DNA of 64,000 bases. It comes from Lysobacter sp. cf310. GTDB taxonomy: Bacteria; Pseudomonadota; Gammaproteobacteria; Xanthomonadales; Xanthomonadaceae. How positions within the stretch are numbered: position 1 is the first letter of the stretch; each line of letters starts with the position of its first letter. The translations under genes and the position numbers were made by a program. The notes below the pieces were generated by a model. The model did no database searches. It worked only from the letters and a program-made list of their open reading frames with translations, and was not told the origin of the DNA. The stretch spans positions 372,001 through 436,000 of the forward strand of contig NZ_FOSS01000001.1 in the NCBI RefSeq assembly GCF_900114355.1, written 5' to 3'. Shown here one piece after another: positions 1-8,191 of this stretch.

Positions 1-2
1 AT

Positions 3-623
3 CTCCGCCTCGGCGCGGTAGCCCTCGTCGTCCTGCAGGTCCGGATAGGCTCCGTCCAGGGCGAATACGCCGGCCTGGGCCGCGGCCATGCGCAGCGCGA
101 ACATCGCTGCGTGCACGTTGGCGCGGTCGCGCCGGTCCACGCCTTCGGACTCGAACAGGTCGCCCAGCCCCAGTTGCAGCCCGGCCACGCGCGGATGCGC
201 GGCAGCCGCGATCTGCGCCGCCGCGGCGAGCGCGCGCGGCGTCTCGATATTGATCAGCAACCCGATCGGCCATTCGACTCCGTTGTCGGCCTCGACCGCT
301 TCGACGCGTGCGACCGCATCGCGCAGCGCATCGGCCGTTTCGATCTTGGGCAGATTGAGCAAGTCCACGCCCGGCTTGACCACCGCAGCCAGATCGTCGG
401 CGAACCAAGGCGAATCCGGCGCATTGACGCGCACGATCGTCAGCTTGGCGCTGGTAACGAGTGCTTCGCAGCCTACGAACTGGGCCACCGCCGCACGCGC
501 GTCGCCCTTGCGCTCGGGCGCGACGGCGTCTTCAAGATCGAACGACAGCGCATCGGCTTCTCCGGCCAGCGCCTTGGCGAACAGCTCCGGCCGCGTTCCG
601 GGCACGAACAATTTGCTACGCAT
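3..623 (-). CDS. HpcH/HpaI aldolase / citrate lyase beta-subunit (CitE-like), partial
   Basis: The reading frame is open to the left edge of the window, so only the first ~207 residues are visible. The N-terminus MRSKLFVPGTRPELF and the following motif SFDLEDAVAPERK match the CitE/HpcH family of Mg-dependent C-C lyases, where the Asp/Glu of the DLED motif and a downstream Glu bind metal (family knowledge). The segment with LLINIETPRAL and GLQLGLGDL is the central barrel strand with the metal-binding Glu. An in-frame TGA lies 33 bases upstream of the ATG at 623, which fixes the start. Stand-alone CitE proteins often act on malyl- or citramalyl-CoA; the substrate here cannot be told. Confidence 0.85.
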   Translation of the reverse strand, partial: MRSKLFVPGTRPELFAKALAGEADALSFDLEDAVAPERKGDARAAVAQFVGCEALVTSAKLTIVRVNAPDSPWFADDLAAVVKPGVDLLNLPKIETADALRDAVARVEAVEADNGVEWPIGLLINIETPRALAAAAQIAAAAHPRVAGLQLGLGDLFESEGVDRRDRANVHAAMFALRMAAAQAGVFALDGAYPDLQDDEGYRAEAE

Positions 624-765
624 GGAACGGCCGAGCCTGAGTCGTCTGGGTCATGGCCGGAGTGTGCGCCAAGGCAAAGATAGCGAGCGCACAGGCCAGG
701 CATGTTCAAACGATAGGTTTTGTTTCGAATTCGGCCGCTCGGCGCCCCAGGGGGGGAGGGGCCGT

Positions 766-794
766 TTGACATACTGTGCAACACACAGTACTGT
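766..794 (+). promoter_or_regulatory. Sigma-70 promoter of the PadR gene, predicted leaderless
   Basis: A perfect -35 box TTGACA (766-771), a 17-base spacer and a TACTGT -10 box (789-794) sit directly before the ATG at 802. Transcription would begin at about 801-802, so the mRNA would have essentially no 5' leader. There is also no Shine-Dalgarno sequence before this ATG, which is consistent with a leaderless message. The start site itself is inferred from spacing. Confidence 0.65.
772..790. promoter_or_regulatory. Inverted-repeat operator overlapping the padR promoter
   Basis: TACTGTG (772-778) and CACAGTA (784-790) form a perfect 7-bp inverted repeat with a 5-base centre, lying in the spacer between the -35 and -10 boxes. 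PadR-family repressors commonly bind dyads of this kind in their own promoters, so autorepression is the natural reading. It is inference until binding is shown. Confidence 0.6.
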
Positions 795-801
795 GCGCCA
801 C

Positions 802-1137
802 ATGGTCGACTCAGATGCCTTCGGAAAACTGGAACTCGAGCTACGGCGCGGCGTGGTGGTGCTGGCCACGCTCTCGCAGCTGCGGGCCCCGCGCTACGGC
901 TACGAGCTGCGTCAGGCCCTGGCCGAAAAAGGCATGGCGATCGAGGAAGGCACGCTTTACCCGCTGCTGCGGCGCCTGGAAACCCAGGGCCTGCTGCACA
1001 GCGAATGGCGCACCGAGGACGGGCCGCCGCGCCGCTACTACTCGCTCAATGCGAACGGGCGAAAGCTGCTGAGCAAACTCACCGACTCATGGCAGGGGAT
1101 GAACGACGCCATGCATCGACTGCTGCGGGAGGAATGA
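802..1137 (+). CDS. PadR family transcriptional regulator
   Basis: This is a 111-residue winged-helix repressor. The segment RYGYELRQAL, the turn EGTLYPLLRRLE (recognition helix) and the wing with GPPRRYYSLN are the hallmarks of the PadR N-terminal domain. The C-terminal helix ending MHRLLREE is short, as in PadR subfamily-2 proteins that dimerise through it. A longer in-frame reading upstream has no start signal and runs over the neighbouring promoter, so ATG 802 is preferred. The next gene starts three bases after the stop and encodes a HAAS-domain membrane protein, the usual partner of PadR regulators; the two almost certainly form one autoregulated operon. Confidence 0.9.
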   Translation: MVDSDAFGKLELELRRGVVVLATLSQLRAPRYGYELRQALAEKGMAIEEGTLYPLLRRLETQGLLHSEWRTEDGPPRRYYSLNANGRKLLSKLTDSWQGMNDAMHRLLREE

Positions 1138-1140
1138 GGA

Positions 1141-2100
1141 ATGAATGCGAACGAAGTGATCGAGTCCTATGTGTCCGACGTGGCCCTGCAGTTGCCGCGC
1201 AAGCAACGCAACGACGTGGCCTACGAGCTGCGCGCCCTGATCGGCGAAGGGCTGCAGGACCGCGCCGAAGCCGCGGGGCGCGAGCCCGACTCCGCGATGG
1301 CGATCGCGTTCCTGCGCGAGTTCGGACGTCCCGACGAGGTCGCGGCGCGCTACCGCCCCCACCTGAGCATCATCGATCCCGCCGACGCGCACGCCTTCCT
1401 GCGCGCTTCGGTGATCGGCCTGCTCATCATCTGGGGCCTGGGGCTGTGGTCCAGCCTGAGCCAACCCATCGACCCCGGCGTCAGCCTGCTCAGCGCCTTC
1501 GGCCATCGCTGGGGTTACTGGTGGGGCAGCGTGTTCGTGCCCTCGCTATGGTGGCCCGGCATGCTGGTGACGGGCTACGCCCTCGCCGCCTGGATCCGTC
1601 GGCGCTGGCCGCAAACCGCGCAGTGGGAACCGCGCTCGGGCGACCGCATCCAGGGCGGCCGCGCCGCCATGGCGCTGGCGTTGGTCGGCATGGCTTGCGG
1701 GCTGTACATACTCACCCAACCGACCGTCGTGCTGGATCTGGCCTTCGGAGGTCGCGCCGCGCCGGCGGCCTACCAGGCCCTCACCTACACCGATACCTTC
1801 CTGCAGCGCCAGGCGCCCTGGATGTTCGCGCTGCTGCTGCTCAACCTGCCCTTCTACGCCACCGTCATGATCCGCGGCCGCTGGTCGCCGGTGCTGCGCC
1901 GCATCGAAACGGTGTTCGTCCTGCTGACCTGCGCGGCGATGCTGTGGGTGATCGTGGACGGCCCGGTGATGATGACTCAGACCAGCGATCGCACGGCCAA
2001 GGCCTTGATGGCGCTGATCGTCGCGTTCTCGCTGCTCACCACCGCCTTGCTGGCGCTGCGCAAGGTCAAGCCGGCGCCGGATCGGGTGGAGCGGGCATGA
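1141..2100 (+). CDS. HAAS-domain multi-pass membrane protein (PadR partner)
   Basis: This is a 319-residue protein. Residues 1-78 (from NEVIESYVSDV through the FGRPDEVAARY motif) look like the helical HAAS signalling domain found in DUF1700-type proteins encoded next to PadR regulators. The rest contains about six hydrophobic segments near residues 90-107, 122-150, 177-196, 222-241, 258-276 and 288-306. The start is supported by a GAGGAATGAGGA Shine-Dalgarno region that overlaps the end of the padR gene. The context says it belongs to a two-gene PadR module that senses or responds to an envelope or drug stimulus, but no enzymatic motif is visible and the exact role is unknown. Confidence 0.8.
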   Translation: MNANEVIESYVSDVALQLPRKQRNDVAYELRALIGEGLQDRAEAAGREPDSAMAIAFLREFGRPDEVAARYRPHLSIIDPADAHAFLRASVIGLLIIWGLGLWSSLSQPIDPGVSLLSAFGHRWGYWWGSVFVPSLWWPGMLVTGYALAAWIRRRWPQTAQWEPRSGDRIQGGRAAMALALVGMACGLYILTQPTVVLDLAFGGRAAPAAYQALTYTDTFLQRQAPWMFALLLLNLPFYATVMIRGRWSPVLRRIETVFVLLTCAAMLWVIVDGPVMMTQTSDRTAKALMALIVAFSLLTTALLALRKVKPAPDRVERA

Positions 2101-2166
2101 CGGCGCTGCGCAAGCGCTGCCTGGACCTTACTCGCACCGGATAGCCCTACACCGAGCGTTGTCCCC

Positions 2167-2205
2167 ACGGCCGATCGCGCTTTAGCGCGCTCGGCCGTTT
2201 TTTTT
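2167..2205 (+). terminator. Rho-independent terminator after the PadR operon
   Basis: A 14-bp arm (2167-2180) pairs with 2185-2198, with one T-C mismatch and a TTTA loop, and is followed by a run of eight T residues. It closes the PadR operon and separates it from the convergent serine hydrolase gene. Confidence 0.9.
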
Positions 2206-2259
2206 GGCCCCTGCGTGCACCGGATCGCGGGGATGGCTGCACCGAGAAAGAGCGGCCAT

Positions 2260-3825
2260 TCAATCGCAGCCGCCCGTGCGCACGAATGCCAGGTCCTCGT
2301 AGTCGTAGCTGAAGTCCGCTTCGGGATCGACCTTGGCCAGGGTCATCGCCCCACCCTGAGGCGCCTCGCCCGTGGCGAAGTCCAGCCAAGCCTCGGCGTC
2401 GACACTGTCGTCGTCCCAGTCCACTAGCCAGCGCTGTCCCACGCGCTGCACCGTGCCGCTGAGCATCGGCGATTTCCGGGATACGAAGCGAACCCGCCCG
2501 TCCTGGGCGCATAGCGAAACGCCGCCGAACCATGGGTCTTGATAACGACCCAACCAGCCTTGCATCGCGTCGATGCTGGCCGGCGCACGCGCGGACGTGT
2601 CGGGCGCCCGTTGCGCGGCCGGCGTGTTCGCGCGCTCGCGCCTCAATGCCTGCGCGTAGTAGGCAACGTCGCGCCCTTGCGAGGGTGCGGCGTAATGCTT
2701 GACCAGCACCTGATTCAGCACCGTGCGCGCTTCCTCGGCCTCGCCGTTGATCAAGATCACGAAGCCGACGTCGCGCTCCGGCAGCATGGTCACCACCGAG
2801 TACATGCCCATCAGGGTGCCGGTGTGCGACACCTTGAAACTGCCGTCCACGTCCGACAAACGCCAGCCATACCCGTAAGCGCTGTAGCGGCTGCCGTCCC
2901 AGTCGCGCTGACGCTGCGACACCGGCATCGGCATCTGCGGGGCCCATAGCGCGCGCCGTTGTTCGGCCGACAGCCAGGGCTGGGCCGGGTCGTCCGGACG
3001 CAACCAGGTCCGCAGCCAGATCAGCATATCGTCCAGGCTGCAGCGCACGCCGCCGGCCGCGGCCATGGTGCTATTGGCGATCACGGCCCCGTCCTCGCGC
3101 ACCGGCAGGTTGCGCAGGCCCTCGCGCCGGTGCGGCTGGGCGACGTTGCCGACCTCGTCGCGCCGCCATTCGCCGACGCGACAGCGTTTCAATCCCAAGG
3201 GCTCGAACACTTCGCGACGCAGCAGTTCTTCGTAGGGCACCCCGCCCGCCACGGCGGCGACTTCGCCGGCAACGATGTACATCAGGTTGTCGTAGTCGTA
3301 GCGCGAGCGGAAGCTATGCACCGGCTTCAGGTAGCGCAGCCCATGGATCACGTCGGCGCGGCTGAAGCGGCTCGGCTCCGGCCACAGCATCAGGTCGCCA
3401 GCGCCCGCGCGCAGGCCGCTGTCGTGGATCAGCAGGTCGCGCACCTGCATCTCGCGCGTGACCCAATCGTCGTACATGCGGAACTGCGGCAGGTACTTGG
3501 TGACCGGATCGTCCCAACGCAGCTTGCCGGCATCAACCAGACGCGCGAGCAGCGCGGTGGTCATGGACTTGCTGTTGGAGGCGATCTTGAACAGCGTTTC
3601 GGGCGTGACCGGCTCGCCGCCACCGGCGACCAACTCGCCGACGCCGCGCCGGTATACGACCTCGCCGTGTTCGATCACGCCGATGGCCAGACCGGGCAGG
3701 CGGTAGCGCTGGACCACCTCGTCGACGATGGCGTCCATCGCGGCTTGCGGCGGCGGCGCCTGCTGCGCGAGCGCGGGCACCGCGCAGCCGAGCGCGGCGA
3801 ACAAGATCAACCAGGGACGCTTCAT
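2260..3825 (-). CDS. Secreted serine hydrolase, beta-lactamase/PBP-like (class C fold)
   Basis: A protein of 521 residues with a signal peptide (MKRPWLILFAALGCAVPALA, then QQAPPP). The class C beta-lactamase/esterase catalytic motifs are visible: SxxK as SNSK at residues 83-86 (Ser83 nucleophile) and YxN as YDN at 178-180. The extra ~150 C-terminal residues resemble the small beta-domain (DUF3471-like) that follows the hydrolase domain in many such proteins. The start at 3825 forms an ATGA overlap with the stop of lysA, implying translational coupling; a start 12 bases further upstream would lie inside lysA. Possible activities are D-aminopeptidase, esterase or low-affinity penicillin binding; the coupling to meso-DAP decarboxylase hints at peptidoglycan peptides, but that is inference. 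Confidence 0.85.
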   Translation of the reverse strand: MKRPWLILFAALGCAVPALAQQAPPPQAAMDAIVDEVVQRYRLPGLAIGVIEHGEVVYRRGVGELVAGGGEPVTPETLFKIASNSKSMTTALLARLVDAGKLRWDDPVTKYLPQFRMYDDWVTREMQVRDLLIHDSGLRAGAGDLMLWPEPSRFSRADVIHGLRYLKPVHSFRSRYDYDNLMYIVAGEVAAVAGGVPYEELLRREVFEPLGLKRCRVGEWRRDEVGNVAQPHRREGLRNLPVREDGAVIANSTMAAAGGVRCSLDDMLIWLRTWLRPDDPAQPWLSAEQRRALWAPQMPMPVSQRQRDWDGSRYSAYGYGWRLSDVDGSFKVSHTGTLMGMYSVVTMLPERDVGFVILINGEAEEARTVLNQVLVKHYAAPSQGRDVAYYAQALRRERANTPAAQRAPDTSARAPASIDAMQGWLGRYQDPWFGGVSLCAQDGRVRFVSRKSPMLSGTVQRVGQRWLVDWDDDSVDAEAWLDFATGEAPQGGAMTLAKVDPEADFSYDYEDLAFVRTGGCD

Positions 3826-5075
3826 GCGGTCAGCCACTCCTGCGCCGGGCGCTCGTCGGCGATCATCGCATCGAAGTCCTGGCGGCGCCGTACCAGCGCA
3901 TAGCGGCCGCGGTCCAACAAGGCCTCGGCGGCCAGCGGCCGCGAGTTGTAGGTCGAGGCCATCGAGGCCCCGTAGGCGCCAGCGCCCGCGATCGCGATCA
4001 GGTCGTCCGCGCGGCAGGCCTGCATCCGCCGCTGCAGCGCGAAAGTATCGCCGGTTTCGCAGACCGGGCCGACCACGTCGTAGGCGACCGTCTGCGCATC
4101 GCGCCCATGCAGGGGCAGGATGTCGTGCCAGGCGTCGTACAGGGCCGGGCGCTGTAGATCGTTCATCGCCGCGTCGACGATCAGGAAGTTACGCGCCTGG
4201 CCGGGTTTGACCCGGATCACGCGGGTCAACAGCAGCCCGGCCTCGGCGACCAGGTAACGGCCGGGTTCCAGGATGAGGCGGCCGGCGAATCCGGCGAAAG
4301 TCTCGCGCAGCATGGCCGCATACTCGTCCGCGGTGAGCGGCGGATCCTGGTCCTGTCGGTAGCGCACGCCCATACCACCGCCGACATCGATGCAGCTCAG
4401 CGCGTGGCCCTGGCCGGCCAACTCCCGCGCGAACGCAGCTACGCGCTGCAAGGCCAGGCGGATCGGCGCCAGTTGCAGGATCTGCGAGCCGATATGTGCA
4501 TGCAGGCCGTCGAGGCGGACATTGGGATAAAGGGCGGACTCGGCGAACCAGCGCTGCGCCTCGTCTATCGACACGCCGAACTTGTTCTCTGACTTGCCGG
4601 TGGAGATCTTGGCGTGCGTGCCCGCATCTACGTCCGGATTGACGCGGACCGACGCCTGCGCGACGACACCCAGCCGGGCCGCGACGCGCTGCAGGGTCTG
4701 CAGTTCGTCCTGGGATTCGACGTTGAAGCGCCAGACGCCAGCCGTTAGCGCCTCCGCCATCTCGCCGGCGGTCTTGCCCACGCCCGAGAACACGATAGCT
4801 TGCGGCGGAATGCCGGCCCGCAGCGCGCGTCTGAGCTCGCCGACCGACACGATGTCGGCGCCGACGCCCTGCCCGGCCATCATTTGCAGTATCGCTAGAC
4901 TGGAATTGGCCTTGACCGCATAGCAGATGCGCGCGTCCAGCCCCTGCAACGCGTCTTGCAGGCTTTGCACGCGTTCACGGATCGCGTTGGCGGAGTAGAC
5001 ATAACAGGGGGTGCCGACCTGCTCGGCGAGGGCGTGCAGGTCGACGCCATCGAGACAAGACGCAACTTCGGTCAT
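3822..5075 (-). CDS. lysA: Diaminopimelate decarboxylase
   Basis: This 417-residue fold-type III PLP enzyme converts meso-diaminopimelate to L-lysine, the last step of lysine synthesis. The PLP lysine is K55 in CYAVKANSSL, the phosphate-binding glycine motif is GGGMGVRY, EPGRYLVAEAG is the conserved active-site segment, and GPVCETGD is the signature with the cross-subunit catalytic Cys. The start at 5075 gives a normal-length enzyme; an upstream extension would read through the terminator hairpin at 5126-5161. The enzyme is monofunctional, unlike the aspartokinase-LysA fusions of some xanthomonads (family knowledge). Its stop overlaps the start of a secreted hydrolase. Confidence 0.95.
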   Translation of the reverse strand: MTEVASCLDGVDLHALAEQVGTPCYVYSANAIRERVQSLQDALQGLDARICYAVKANSSLAILQMMAGQGVGADIVSVGELRRALRAGIPPQAIVFSGVGKTAGEMAEALTAGVWRFNVESQDELQTLQRVAARLGVVAQASVRVNPDVDAGTHAKISTGKSENKFGVSIDEAQRWFAESALYPNVRLDGLHAHIGSQILQLAPIRLALQRVAAFARELAGQGHALSCIDVGGGMGVRYRQDQDPPLTADEYAAMLRETFAGFAGRLILEPGRYLVAEAGLLLTRVIRVKPGQARNFLIVDAAMNDLQRPALYDAWHDILPLHGRDAQTVAYDVVGPVCETGDTFALQRRMQACRADDLIAIAGAGAYGASMASTYNSRPLAAEALLDRGRYALVRRRQDFDAMIADERPAQEWLTA

Positions 5076-5125
5076 TAAGCATCCGAGCGGGTAGCAAGAG
5101 GCAGGCTCGCCGTCGTGCGAAAGGG

Positions 5126-5161
5126 AAAAAGCCGGCGAACTGCAAGCCACAGCTCGCCGGC
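5126..5161 (-). terminator. Rho-independent terminator after the TonB-dependent receptor
   Basis: GCCGGCGA (5131-5138) pairs with TCGCCGGC (5154-5161). On the minus strand the hairpin is followed by TTTTT. It lies between the receptor stop and the lysA start, so lysA probably has its own promoter or depends on read-through. Confidence 0.75.
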
Positions 5162-5170
5162 AAGGGGGTT

Positions 5171-8149
5171 TTAGAAGTTAACGGAAACGGTCAACTGGGC
5201 ATGCCGCGGTTCCTGGAAGCTACTCCCAAGACCGAAGCGTTCGTTCGGGGTACCGATGCTGTCCTGCGGCTCCAGGTCCTGGTCGACCGCCAGTTCGCGC
5301 TGCTGGTTGAACAGGTTGTAGACGGCGAACTTAACCCTCAGATCTGCGCGCCCCAGCTTGGCCTGGTAGGTCACGCTGGCACCGAGGTCATAGGTCCAAT
5401 CGGTACGCCCGTAGCCTCCACGCGGCGACAGCGCGTACACACGCTGCGACGCCGGGCCGATGCAGTTCTGCACACAGATGTAATAACTATGGAAATCGGT
5501 TTCGTCGAATGGATTACCGGCCCCGAAACCGGTGATCGGCGAGCCCGACTTGACGTCCAAGGTCGCACCAAAAAGCCAGTGACCTCCCACAGCATATGCA
5601 CCGCGCAGCTTCAACTGGTGGCGACGGTCGTTCGCCAGATAGCCATAGCCGTTGTAGTTCACCCACGGATTGTCGAAGTTCTCGGTACGGCCGCTATCCG
5701 CGAAATCCGTATCCGAATTAACCGGACCTTCGGCGTTGCCTTCATTCTTCGAATAGGTGTACGAGGCATTGAACGCCCATTTTCCGTCCCAAGCGCGGTC
5801 CAACTGCAACTCGATCGCCTTGTAGGTGCGACGCGGTTTCACCCAGCCGGTCTGACCGACATAGTTGCCCGCAGCGTCGTACAGGGCCCAGCCCTCGCGC
5901 GAGGTATCGATATCGATCCAGCCGTCGTTACTGCCGTCGCAGTCGGTATCTCCCCAGACCGTGTTGACCCGACCTGGATTGCCCATGATCCAGACCCCAT
6001 CGATCTCGCCGCAGCGCCCGGTCGCCGTGATGTTCATGTCGTCGATGGCATCGTGCAGCTTACGGTAGGTACCGGTAATGCCCCACGACCAATGGTCGCC
6101 AAACATCTGCTGGAAGCCGAGGATAGCCTCGTCCTGATAGACCGGTTCCATGTCGCGATTCACTTCAGCCCGCAGGTCCGGCACGGTGCCGTCGCCTTGC
6201 GAGTTGTCAACCGGCCCGATCTGACCGCCGAGGATGGGCGTGTTCTGCGGCCCCGTGCCATAGCCCAGGAACTCGTACCAGGTCCGTTCGTCGAGGAAGC
6301 CGCCGGCCTGCTTGATGTTGATCACGTTGGCCACGGGCAGGAAATAGCGGCCGACGTTGCCGAACAACTTTGTGGTGCCGTCTCCCTTCATGTCCCAAGA
6401 GAAACCGAAGCGCGGCGCGAGCATATCGTCGATCTTGATATAACTCTTGCCGTCGCCGCCCTTATTGTCGAACGCCTCCAGACGCACGCCCAGGTTCAGC
6501 AGCAGGTTCGGCGTGATCGACCAATTGTCTTCCAGGTAGTAGGCCGAATTGATGGTTTCGAAACTGCCGTCGACTTCAAGCCGTCTCGTGCGAACGACGA
6601 GGCCGCTGGCCGGCACGACGCCGCCGTTGAGCGGCGCGCCCGGATTTCGATAGTAGACGTCGTATCGGTAGCCGCTGGGTCCGGGGTAGTAGCGTTGATA
6701 ATCCGAAGTATTCTCCTCATGGTCCAAGCCGAAGCGCAACAAATGGTCGCCGAGTTGCCACTCGAAGTCGGCGCGCGCAGCCTTTCGATTGTCGATCGCA
6801 TTCTCGATCAACGGGCTGGACGTACAGCCGCGATCTCCCTGCAGATTTACTGGAACACCTTGGCTAGCCGTACGATTCTCGAACACCCGGTTACAGGTGA
6901 TGTCGTTGAGGCTACTTTGGGCGCGTTCTCGCTCATTCTCGCCGTACAGCAGCTTCATTGAGAAGGAGTCCGACAAGTAGCCGGAGTACGACAGGGCCCA
7001 GTTGGTTCCGCCCGTGTCGTTATATATCTGATTGGTGCGCTGCCCCCTGGTTTTCGTGTCGAAGTCGTATCCGAAGACATCGGTGGTCGTACGATTCTTG
7101 TCCGAGAAGCCAAACACGGACAGCAGGTGATCGTCGTTGATCTGCCAGTCCAGCTTACCGCCCCAGAACGGGTCCTTGGCCTCGCCCATGTTGTAGACGG
7201 TGCCGGCATCGTTGGTGTTGCGCGGCGTGTAGTCGCGGGCTTCGTACATACCGAAGAAGAACAGGCGATCCTTGATCAGCGCGCCGGAGGCGAATGCGTT
7301 GAGCGTGGTGCGGCTGTAATCGTCTTGACTCGCGGTCAGATAGCGCTCGACATCGCGATCGAAGCGGTCCTTGGCCGCCGACTGCCACGCGCGCGGCTCG
7401 AAATTGAGCTCAACCCCGGCATGGAAGTCGTTCCCGCCCGAACGCGTCACGGCGTTGATCACGCCGCCGGTGCTGCGGCCGAACTCGACCGAGTAGCCGC
7501 CAGTCTTGACCTGAAACTCCCGGTAGAAGTTGAACGGCACCGAGGAGAAGCCGACTCGGTTGTAGAAGTCGGTGACGTTCAGGCCATTGATATAGACGGT
7601 ATTTTCCGCCACCGAGGAACCGCCGAAGGATAGGCCCTGCCCGCCCAGCGAGCCCTTGCCCTTGACGACGCCAGGCGCCAGCAGGGCCACCGAAACCACA
7701 TCGCGTTCGACCGGCAGCACATCGATCTGCTCGCGGGTGATATTGGTCGCGATCTCGGTCGAGCTGACATCGACCGGACTGATCCCCCGCGTCCCCACCA
7801 CCTGCACCGCCGCCAGATCCGTGGCCGCCTGCGAGCCGGCGTTGACGTTGGTCGTGGTGCCCAGGGACACCGTCACCGGCGTCGGCTCGCCGGCCGCGCC
7901 GTCGATGCTGGTCTGCAGGGTGTACTGGCCGACCGGCAGGAACGGAAAGCGATAGTTGCCCTGTTCGTCGGCCTTGACCGTGCGGGTGAAGCCTGTGTCC
8001 GGGCTGCGGATGGTGACTTCGGCGCCGGGCGTGGTGCGGCCCGCCAGCGAGCCGTCGTTGTTGGCCGCCAGCGCGCCCATGGAGAGCGAGCCGAAGCAGA
8101 GCCCCATCGCGACGCAGAGCGCGGTCTTCCTCATCGTTGTTGCGCGCAT
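5171..8149 (-). CDS. TonB-dependent outer-membrane receptor, Oar-like
   Basis: A 992-residue protein with a signal peptide ending SMGALA. Residues ~30-105 form a carboxypeptidase-regulatory-like Ig domain (GNYRFPFLPVGQY), followed by a plug domain (~115-245, with the motif GGVINAVTRSGGN) and a long beta-barrel ending in the typical terminal aromatic (LTVSVNF). This is the architecture of Oar/OmpA-related TonB-dependent transporters, which are abundant in Lysobacter and Xanthomonas and often import peptides, proteins or large glycans. The start could be residue 1 or the second Met (six codons in); GGGGAAACGGAAAC precedes the first. The transglutaminase-like protein encoded just upstream on the same strand may be co-expressed (42-base gap). 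The substrate is unknown. Confidence 0.9.
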   Translation of the reverse strand: MRATTMRKTALCVAMGLCFGSLSMGALAANNDGSLAGRTTPGAEVTIRSPDTGFTRTVKADEQGNYRFPFLPVGQYTLQTSIDGAAGEPTPVTVSLGTTTNVNAGSQAATDLAAVQVVGTRGISPVDVSSTEIATNITREQIDVLPVERDVVSVALLAPGVVKGKGSLGGQGLSFGGSSVAENTVYINGLNVTDFYNRVGFSSVPFNFYREFQVKTGGYSVEFGRSTGGVINAVTRSGGNDFHAGVELNFEPRAWQSAAKDRFDRDVERYLTASQDDYSRTTLNAFASGALIKDRLFFFGMYEARDYTPRNTNDAGTVYNMGEAKDPFWGGKLDWQINDDHLLSVFGFSDKNRTTTDVFGYDFDTKTRGQRTNQIYNDTGGTNWALSYSGYLSDSFSMKLLYGENERERAQSSLNDITCNRVFENRTASQGVPVNLQGDRGCTSSPLIENAIDNRKAARADFEWQLGDHLLRFGLDHEENTSDYQRYYPGPSGYRYDVYYRNPGAPLNGGVVPASGLVVRTRRLEVDGSFETINSAYYLEDNWSITPNLLLNLGVRLEAFDNKGGDGKSYIKIDDMLAPRFGFSWDMKGDGTTKLFGNVGRYFLPVANVINIKQAGGFLDERTWYEFLGYGTGPQNTPILGGQIGPVDNSQGDGTVPDLRAEVNRDMEPVYQDEAILGFQQMFGDHWSWGITGTYRKLHDAIDDMNITATGRCGEIDGVWIMGNPGRVNTVWGDTDCDGSNDGWIDIDTSREGWALYDAAGNYVGQTGWVKPRRTYKAIELQLDRAWDGKWAFNASYTYSKNEGNAEGPVNSDTDFADSGRTENFDNPWVNYNGYGYLANDRRHQLKLRGAYAVGGHWLFGATLDVKSGSPITGFGAGNPFDETDFHSYYICVQNCIGPASQRVYALSPRGGYGRTDWTYDLGASVTYQAKLGRADLRVKFAVYNLFNQQRELAVDQDLEPQDSIGTPNERFGLGSSFQEPRHAQLTVSVNF

Positions 8150-8191
8150 GTTTCCGTTTCCCCTAGAGCATGGCCGTGTGGTGAGCTGCCG

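Noticed and set aside
88-801. A plus-strand N-terminal extension of PadR
   Set aside because: It is antisense to the CitE-like gene and crosses the padR promoter; composition is Ser/Ala/Arg-rich.
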